A stretch of 12,084 nt of DNA, taken from an uncultured Gemmatimonadota bacterium (GTDB lineage Bacteria > Gemmatimonadota > Gemmatimonadetes > Longimicrobiales > Gaopeijiaceae). Shown here piece by piece: positions 6,915 to 12,084 of this stretch (position 1 is the stretch's first letter; each line of letters opens with the position of its first letter). The notes beneath the pieces were generated by a model that made no database searches, had not been told where the DNA came from, and saw only the letters and a program-made list of their open reading frames with translations. The translations under genes and the position numbers were made by a program. The stretch covers positions 1-12,084 of the forward strand of contig CAKZOQ010000045.1 of the NCBI GenBank assembly GCA_937136445.1. Direction: 5' to 3'.

Positions 6915-6941
6915 TCCATCCACGCTCTCGAGGTATTCCCC

Positions 6942-9866
6942 ATGCGACGGACATCGCATCCCAGCGGTTGGGTCTTCGTGCTGCTGCTCCTGACCGCCAT
7001 CGCCGGGTTCCTCACACCGGCCTCGGGCCAGCAGCGCTACACGGTCGTCGGCCGGGTGCTGGACGCCGTGGCCGGTACGGCGGTCTCCGGAGCCCAGGTG
7101 ACCGTCGCCGGTACGGAGTTCGGTGCGCTGAGCGACGCCACGGGACGCTACTCCATCCGCGCCGACGTGCCCGCGGGGACCTACACCCTCCAGGTCCGGT
7201 TCGTGGGCCGGGAGGCCGGCACCGCCACCATCACCCTCGGCGACCAGCAGGTGGTGCGCGCCCCGGACATCCTCCTCCGTGAGAGTGCGATGGAGCTGGG
7301 CGAGATCGTCGTGACGGGCACGGCGGGGCCCACCTCACGTCGCGCCCTCGGCACCAGCGTGGTGTCCGTGGATGCCTCCAGCATCGCCGACGCCCAGGTC
7401 ACGACCATCGACCAGGCCCTCCAGGGTCGCGTGGCCGGCGCCACCATCATCAGCAACACCGGCACCCCGGGCGGGGGCGTGTCCATGCGCCTGCGAGGGA
7501 CCAGCTCCATCACCGGCGGCGCCGAGCCGCTCTTCATCGTCGACGGCGTCATCATCGACAACAACGGCGATCAGCAGATCAACGTGGGATACCGCTCGAA
7601 CCCCTCGAACCGCCTCGCCGACCTGGACCCGGACGACATCGAGCGCGTCGAGATCCTGAAGGGGGCGGCCGCCGCGGCGCTCTACGGCTCCCGGGCCAAC
7701 AACGGCGTGGTGCAGATCTTCACCAAGCGCGGGCAGATCGGCGCGCCGCGCATCACCGTGGGGTCCACGGTCATCCGCGGCGACCTGGAGCGGAGCCTCC
7801 CCTTCGCCCTGACGCCGCTGGACGAGGACGGCGCGGCGGTGACGCGCTTCGACCACCAGGACCTCATCTTCCGGAATTCCTGGAGCAGCGACCACTCCTT
7901 CTCCGTCTCCGGCGGCGCGGACCGGACCCGCTACTACCTCTCCGGCAACCTGGTGGACCAGGAAGGGATCATGATCGGCTCGGGGCACGAGAAGCTGAAC
8001 GTGCGCCTGAACCTGGACCAGGGATTCGGCGACTGGCTGGAGGTGAAGGCCGGCGCCAACATCGTGCGGAGCCAGACCGACCTGCAGATCAACGGCGAGC
8101 AGGGCACCGGGGGACTCCTCACCTCCATCGTCTTCACCCCGACCACCGTGGACCTGGCGGAGCGGAACCCGGAGACGGGCGAGTACGTCAACGACGCCTT
8201 CGTCTTCGCCAACCCGCTCTCGGTGGTGGAGGACTGGGCCACGCCCCAGGAGGTGTCCCGCTTCATCGGCTCCCTCCAGGCCACGGCCGAGCCCTTCGAC
8301 GGCCTCACCCTCGACTATCGCCTGGGCTACGACGACGTGGACCTGGGCACCTCCCTCTTCATCCCCCGGGGCGCCACCGGCTCCCCCACCGGCACGGCGC
8401 TCTCCACGAACCGGGCGAGCTCGCTGCTGAACAACGACCTCCTGGCCAACTACCAGTGGGGCGTGGGGCAGTCGGTGGACATGACGACCTCGGGGGGCCT
8501 CAACACCACCCAGGAGAAGGTGCGGAACCTGAACCTCTCGGCCTCGGACCTGGTGCCCGTCACCGAGCTGGTCCGCGGCGCGGTGCAGTCCGCCAGCGAG
8601 GGCGAGGTGGAGACCACCACCGTGGGCGTCTTCGTGCAGCAACAGATCGGCTTGGCCGACCGGTTCTTCCTGACGGGCGGGCTCCGCTGGGACGCCTCCT
8701 CCACCTTCGGCGAGGACGAGCGCTGGCAGCTCTACCCCAAGCTGTCGGGGTCGTGGGTGATCTCCGACGAGCCCTTCTTCGACGGCATGCCGGACTTCTT
8801 CTCCCAGCTCCGCTTCCGCGGCGCCCTGGGCTACGCGGGCAACCAGCCCACCCTGGGCCAGGCCTACGCCCGCTTCGCCCGCTACGGCTCGACGAACAAC
8901 GTGGGCCGCCTGGGCCTGGTACCGCTGGGGCAGGCAGGCAACCCCGACCTGCGACCCGAGCGGCAGCGGGAGTGGGAGGCGGGCTTCGACGTGGCCTTCC
9001 TGGACGACCGCATCGGCCTCGACTTCACCTACTACGACCAGAACATCGAGGACCTGTTGCTGACCCGGCCCTTCGCCTCCAGCACCGGCTTCGCCTCCCG
9101 GCTCGAGAACGTCGGCTCCATGTCCAACTGGGGCACGGAGATCGAGCTACGGACGGAGAATGTGAACTCCGAGAGCTTCGGATGGGCCTCGACGCTGGTG
9201 TTCTCGCAGAACGAGAACGTCGTCGATTCGCTGGCCGTGGATCCATTCACCTCGGGCTACAACAACCGGGTGGAGCAGGGCCACCCCGTGGGCGTCTTCT
9301 ACATGGACGCCTTCCGACGGGGAGCGGACGGCGAGATCCTCTCCGACGAGGTGGGGCCCCTGGAGACGCTGAGCGACTCCATCGTGGGCAACCCGTGGCC
9401 GGACTTCTCGCTGTCGCTGGCCAACGACGTCCGCATCGGCGACCGCCTGACCGTCTCGTTCCTGCTCGACGGCCAGTTCGGGCACCAGGTCTGGAATCAG
9501 ACCCAACGGATCATGGACATCTTCCAGGCCGGCCCCCTCTACGACCAGCTCCTCCGGGGCGAGGTCACGCCGGAGTACCGGACCCGCATCCAGGGGATCT
9601 TCGAAGCGTACCTGGAGGACGCCGACTTCGTGAAGCTGCGCAACGTCTCCATCCGCTTCGACCTGGATCCGACCTGGTTCCGGGGCGTCGGGGTGGAGGG
9701 GGCCCAGATCCAGCTGCAGGCCCAGAACCTCTACACATGGACCGACTACACGGGCTACGACCCGGAGGTGAACATGTTCGGCCTGAGTACCGTGGCCCGA
9801 GGCGTGGACTTCGCGACGTATCCCAACGCGCGGACGGTCGGTGTCGGCCTCCGCCTGAGCTTCTGA
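6942..9866 (+). CDS. SusC/RagA-type TonB-dependent outer membrane transporter
   Basis: This complete 974-residue importer is a member of the same broad family as the first transporter but clearly divergent from it. The ATG at 6942 follows GAGGT (6930-6934) by 7 nt and opens a Sec signal peptide: Arg-rich start, VFVLLLLTAIAGFL at 11-24, cleavage after Ala-Ser-Gly at 27-29. The in-frame ATG at 6876 would bury that signal. Residues 33-112 form a carboxypeptidase-regulatory-like domain, with EIVVTGTAG at 121-129 after it. The plug spans 133-264 with MRLRGTSSI at 182-190, LFIVDGV at 197-203, DDIERVEILKG at 231-241 and AAALYGSRANNGVVQIFTKRG to 264. The barrel ends VGLRLSF with the expected terminal Phe. 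The SusD-like partner starts 8 nt after the stop, indicating a tight operon. The transported compound is unknown. Confidence 0.95.
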   Translation: MRRTSHPSGWVFVLLLLTAIAGFLTPASGQQRYTVVGRVLDAVAGTAVSGAQVTVAGTEFGALSDATGRYSIRADVPAGTYTLQVRFVGREAGTATITLGDQQVVRAPDILLRESAMELGEIVVTGTAGPTSRRALGTSVVSVDASSIADAQVTTIDQALQGRVAGATIISNTGTPGGGVSMRLRGTSSITGGAEPLFIVDGVIIDNNGDQQINVGYRSNPSNRLADLDPDDIERVEILKGAAAAALYGSRANNGVVQIFTKRGQIGAPRITVGSTVIRGDLERSLPFALTPLDEDGAAVTRFDHQDLIFRNSWSSDHSFSVSGGADRTRYYLSGNLVDQEGIMIGSGHEKLNVRLNLDQGFGDWLEVKAGANIVRSQTDLQINGEQGTGGLLTSIVFTPTTVDLAERNPETGEYVNDAFVFANPLSVVEDWATPQEVSRFIGSLQATAEPFDGLTLDYRLGYDDVDLGTSLFIPRGATGSPTGTALSTNRASSLLNNDLLANYQWGVGQSVDMTTSGGLNTTQEKVRNLNLSASDLVPVTELVRGAVQSASEGEVETTTVGVFVQQQIGLADRFFLTGGLRWDASSTFGEDERWQLYPKLSGSWVISDEPFFDGMPDFFSQLRFRGALGYAGNQPTLGQAYARFARYGSTNNVGRLGLVPLGQAGNPDLRPERQREWEAGFDVAFLDDRIGLDFTYYDQNIEDLLLTRPFASSTGFASRLENVGSMSNWGTEIELRTENVNSESFGWASTLVFSQNENVVDSLAVDPFTSGYNNRVEQGHPVGVFYMDAFRRGADGEILSDEVGPLETLSDSIVGNPWPDFSLSLANDVRIGDRLTVSFLLDGQFGHQVWNQTQRIMDIFQAGPLYDQLLRGEVTPEYRTRIQGIFEAYLEDADFVKLRNVSIRFDLDPTWFRGVGVEGAQIQLQAQNLYTWTDYTGYDPEVNMFGLSTVARGVDFATYPNARTVGVGLRLSF

Positions 9867-9874
9867 GGACGACG

Positions 9875-11173
9875 ATGCCCATCCAGACGATTCGGCGCGG
9901 CGTCGTCGCGCTCCTGACCGTGCTCTCCCTCGCCGCGTGCGACCTCGACCTGACGGACCCCAACAACCCCGGCGAGGACGTGGTGGAGGGTTCGATCTCC
10001 GGCATGCTCCAGGTGGCGGTGGGCCTTCAGGCCGAGTACTCCAACGAGATCGTCGACCCCATCTTCGTGTCCGCGCTGGTCGCCGACGAGGTCGGCGCAG
10101 GCGGAGGGACCTTCCAGTACATCCAGGAGCTGGATGTCGGGGGCTCCGAATTCGACAACACGAACGGATCGTCGGAGGCCCCCTGGGCCGGCCAGTACGA
10201 CGTGGTCCAGATCGCCAACGTGCTCATCCAGTCGGCGCCTGGGGTAGGCATGGGCGAGGCGACGCTCAGCGGCGTCCTGGCGCTGGCCAAGACCTTCAAG
10301 GCCATGGCCTTCGGGAACCTGCTCATGACCTTCGAGCAGATCCCCACGGACGTGGACCCGACGGAGCCGTCGCCGGATTTCGATTCGCGGGACGCCGGCA
10401 TCGAGGAGGTCTTCCGGCTGCTGGACGAGGCCCGGGGCCACCTGGCATCGACGGCCCCCTCCGCCGAATTCACCGAGGAGGTGCTGGCTCCCGGCCTGGA
10501 TCTGGGGCAGCTCATCGACGCCATGACCGCCCGCTACGCCCTGGCCTTCGGGCGCACCGGCCAGGCGATGACCGCGGCGCAGCGCGTGGACCTCGGGTCG
10601 TTCTCCGAGTTCCGCTTCGACGCCAACGACCCGAACCCCGTCTGGAACCTCATGGCGGCCGGCGGCAACTCCACCGAGATGCGGCCGGAGGACACCTTCC
10701 GGCTGGGCGCCGAGGAGGGCGACGGTCGGGTCGCCTTCTGGGCCACCGAAGAGGACATCGAGGGGGCCAACGTGCCGCTGGACGCCCACGCCCGGTACGG
10801 GTCGAACGGCGCGGCCATCCTGGCCGTCCTCCCCGACGAGATGCGCCTCATCATGGCCGAGGCCCAGGCTGCCAGCGGCGATCTGGCCACCGCCCGGGCG
10901 CTCATCAACGAGGTGCGAGAGCCCTGCTCGTCGGCCTTCGACGAGCCCGTGGCCTGCCTGCCGCCCCTCACGGCGGAGGATCTGCCGGACGCGCAGTCGG
11001 TTCGGGACCAGATCCTGTACGAACGTCGCTACGAGCTCTTCGGTCTGGGGCTGGGCTGGGACGACCTGCGGCGGCTGGCTCCGGCCGAGGTGAAGTACAT
11101 GTTCATGCCGGTGCCGAACAGCGAGTGCGACCGGAACGTGAACACGCCCCCGGGACTCTGCACCATCGGGTAG
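9875..11173 (+). CDS. SusD/RagB-family surface lipoprotein
   Basis: The product is a 432-residue lipoprotein partner of the preceding transporter. The ATG at 9875 has GAGGA at 9865-9869, overlapping the susC stop, with 5 nt spacing. The signal peptide ends in the lipobox Leu-Ala-Ala-Cys with Cys22, followed by DLDLTDPNNPGEDV. The C-terminal third has the usual SusD pattern: EMRLIMAEAQAASGDLATARALINEVRE, then DQILYERRYELFGLGLGWDDLRRL. Compared with the first SusD-like protein it is shorter and of a different subfamily look. It has four cysteines near the C-terminus (351, 361, 418 and 429) that could make two disulfides. Asp follows the lipidated Cys, which in E. coli would favour inner-membrane retention, but sorting rules differ where SusD proteins are surface exposed. 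Ligand unknown. Confidence 0.92.
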   Translation: MPIQTIRRGVVALLTVLSLAACDLDLTDPNNPGEDVVEGSISGMLQVAVGLQAEYSNEIVDPIFVSALVADEVGAGGGTFQYIQELDVGGSEFDNTNGSSEAPWAGQYDVVQIANVLIQSAPGVGMGEATLSGVLALAKTFKAMAFGNLLMTFEQIPTDVDPTEPSPDFDSRDAGIEEVFRLLDEARGHLASTAPSAEFTEEVLAPGLDLGQLIDAMTARYALAFGRTGQAMTAAQRVDLGSFSEFRFDANDPNPVWNLMAAGGNSTEMRPEDTFRLGAEEGDGRVAFWATEEDIEGANVPLDAHARYGSNGAAILAVLPDEMRLIMAEAQAASGDLATARALINEVREPCSSAFDEPVACLPPLTAEDLPDAQSVRDQILYERRYELFGLGLGWDDLRRLAPAEVKYMFMPVPNSECDRNVNTPPGLCTIG

Positions 11174-11219
11174 GCTCCGGAATCCCCCACGGTCCAGGCG
11201 GGACCCTGCCGGGAGGTCG

Positions 11220-11864
11220 ATGGACATCATCGAGAAGGCCACCGTCATCCACTATCACCGCCACCGGATCCGGACGTATTCGGAGGGGACCGCAAAGGCG
11301 CTGGGGTGGCGCGGGCCGGAGAGCCAGACGCGCCGGTTCGAGGTTCTGGCCGGGGTGGGCGACCTCCGGGGGTGCTCCGTCCTGGACGTCGGGTGCGGCC
11401 ATGCGGACCTGAAGGCCTTCCTGGACCGAACGGCCTCGGACGTCACCTACCTCGGCCTCGACCAGATGCCGGAGTTCGTCACCGAGGCCCAGGCCCGCTA
11501 CCAGGACGACCCCCGGGCCACGATCCTCCAGGCCGATTTCACCACCGCGACCCTCCCCGAAGTGGACTACGTTCTGGCCTCCGGCGCGCTGGCGTATCGC
11601 TGCGCCGACCCCGACTTCCACCTCCGGATGATCGAGCGCATGTGGACCGTGGCCCGCCGGGCGCTGGGCTTCAACATGCTCCGGAAGGAGGTCTTCCCCG
11701 AGCACCCGCTCCTGGTGGGCCACGACCTGGACCAGGTCGTCGCCTTCTGCAAGGGTCTCTCCGGGGACGTCGAGGTGGTGGAGGGCTACCTGGACGACGA
11801 CTTCACGGTGTTCGTGCGGGCAGACGGGAGTACGAACCCCCGGATCGACATGCCGTCGCCCTGA
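11220..11864 (+). CDS. Class I SAM-dependent methyltransferase
   Basis: This 214-residue cytoplasmic protein has a Rossmann-type methyltransferase core. Motif I is VLDVGCGHADL at 54-64, the acidic residue that should bind the ribose hydroxyls is Asp81 in YLGLDQMPEFV, Ala-Asp-Phe at 105-107 is the likely adenine-side loop, and EVDYVLASGAL at 114-124 is the motif IV region. An unusual His-rich stretch, HYHRHRI, lies at 11-17 before the core. The substrate class is not evident. GGAGG lies only 3 nt before the ATG, a short spacing, yet no better start exists in this frame. It begins 46 nt after the SusD stop with no strong terminator between, so it is likely cotranscribed with the second SusC/SusD pair. 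Whether it serves that system or is simply read through with it cannot be told. Confidence 0.85.
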   Translation: MDIIEKATVIHYHRHRIRTYSEGTAKALGWRGPESQTRRFEVLAGVGDLRGCSVLDVGCGHADLKAFLDRTASDVTYLGLDQMPEFVTEAQARYQDDPRATILQADFTTATLPEVDYVLASGALAYRCADPDFHLRMIERMWTVARRALGFNMLRKEVFPEHPLLVGHDLDQVVAFCKGLSGDVEVVEGYLDDDFTVFVRADGSTNPRIDMPSP

Positions 11865-11918
11865 GCGCCGGTGGCCTGACCGCCCTTAGGTTGAGCGTCC
11901 ACCCTGGGGCGTCCACCG

Positions 11919-12015
11919 CCCTCCCACGTCCTCCCGCACCCGTCCTTCCCGCCTGGCCCCGCTCATGACCGGCGAACACCACCGCCTCCCACACCGCCCC
12001 TCCCACACCCGGCCC
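11919..12015 (-). other. Two tandem G-quadruplex-type motifs in a C-rich terminal region
   Basis: On the plus strand, C runs at 11919-21, 11923-25, 11933-35, 11939-41, 11948-50 and 11957-60 are separated by 1, 7, 3, 6 and 6 nt. A second set at 11988-90, 11997-12000, 12002-04, 12008-10 and 12013-15 is separated by 6, 1, 3 and 2 nt. Both meet the G3+N1-7 rule on the minus strand. Short direct repeats of 14-nt period occur here: GCGTCCACC at 11895 and 11909, and CCTCCCACACC at 11985 and 11999. From the methyltransferase stop to 11964 I see no gene. Confidence 0.45.
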
Positions 12016-12084
12016 GTCCAGCGGTCCGGCACCGGACCCGTCGCCGACGATCGCCGGGGGGACGCGGAGCGGCTGGAACGGCTG
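11965..12084 (+). CDS. Possible start of a further gene, cut by the window end
   Basis: An ATG at 11965 opens a frame of exactly 40 codons that is still open at the window edge. The first 30 residues are rich in His, Pro and Arg, as expected of translated C-rich DNA, and the end (RRGDAERLERL) looks more helix-like. There is no recognisable ribosome site before the ATG. The real start may be further downstream or in another frame. No family can be assigned, and this may not be a gene at all. Confidence 0.25.
   Translation, partial: MTGEHHRLPHRPSHTRPVQRSGTGPVADDRRGDAERLERL

Noticed and set aside
6818..7282. Plus-strand frame starting in the susC leader at ATG 6818
   Set aside because: It overlaps the susC signal peptide and N-terminal domain in another frame, and its composition is Arg/Pro/Gly-rich. 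The leader structure explains this stretch better.
7335..8642. 435-codon open frame on the minus strand opposite the second susC
   Set aside because: It is rich in His, Val, Gly and Arg with no domain, and is antisense to plug and barrel codons of a well-supported gene.
8456..9874. Long plus-strand frame inside the second susC leading into the second SusD
   Set aside because: This is an alternate-frame reading of susC with low-complexity Arg/Pro/Gly content. The SusD start at 9875 has its own ribosome site and lipobox.
11191..11205. GGTCC-N5-GGACC hairpin between the second SusD and the methyltransferase
   Set aside because: The stem is only 5 bp with no T tract, too weak in GC-rich DNA to call a terminator. 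Cotranscription remains more likely.
9755..11248. 497-codon open frame on the minus strand opposite the second SusD
   Set aside because: It is a mirror frame typical of GC-rich genes, with biased composition, no recognisable domain, and full overlap with a confident gene.
11862..11892. Possible promoter with TAGGTT at 11887-11892 before the last open frame
   Set aside because: The -35 match (CTGAGC region) is poor and overlaps the methyltransferase stop, so it is not distinguishable from chance.

Overview
The window is about 12 kb of very GC-rich bacterial DNA whose coding capacity is mostly outer-membrane proteins. Two complete SusC/SusD-type (RagA/RagB-type) pairs in such a high-GC background, together with a small lipoprotein resembling an isolated TonB-receptor plug, point to Gemmatimonadota or a close relative rather than typical low-GC Bacteroidota. 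This lineage call is inference from composition and gene families only.

Region 1 (1-5208, + strand) looks like one operon: a 5'-truncated SusC/RagA TonB-dependent transporter, a SusD-like lipoprotein of the SusD-like_2 type, and a 192-residue beta-barrel protein ending in Phe. Spacings are short and each downstream gene has a good ribosome binding site. The SusC and SusD products should form a lidded importer in the outer membrane. The cargo cannot be read from the sequence: no glycoside hydrolase, peptidase, sulfatase or regulator is present in the window.

Region 2 (5239-6611, - strand) converges on the first operon across a hairpin at 5239-5279. In transcription order it holds a RidA-family protein in which the family's substrate-binding Arg is replaced by Cys, an 86-residue protein of predicted ferredoxin-like (beta-alpha-beta-beta-alpha-beta) pattern, and a GTG-started lipoprotein that carries a miniature plug-like domain but no barrel.

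Region 3 (6612-6941) is a divergent control region between ridA and the second susC. It holds a G-quadruplex-type motif on the minus strand, an inverted repeat GTGAC-N6-GTCAC, a weak promoter candidate, and a leader with two strong hairpins ending 27 nt before the susC start codon.

Region 4 (6942-11864, + strand) is the second SusC/SusD pair (8 nt apart) followed by a class I SAM-dependent methyltransferase. It is probably one transcription unit. The final 220 bases are a C-rich stretch with further G-quadruplex motifs on the minus strand, and possibly the first 40 codons of another gene. No tRNA, rRNA, CRISPR array, transposase, integrase or attachment site was seen.
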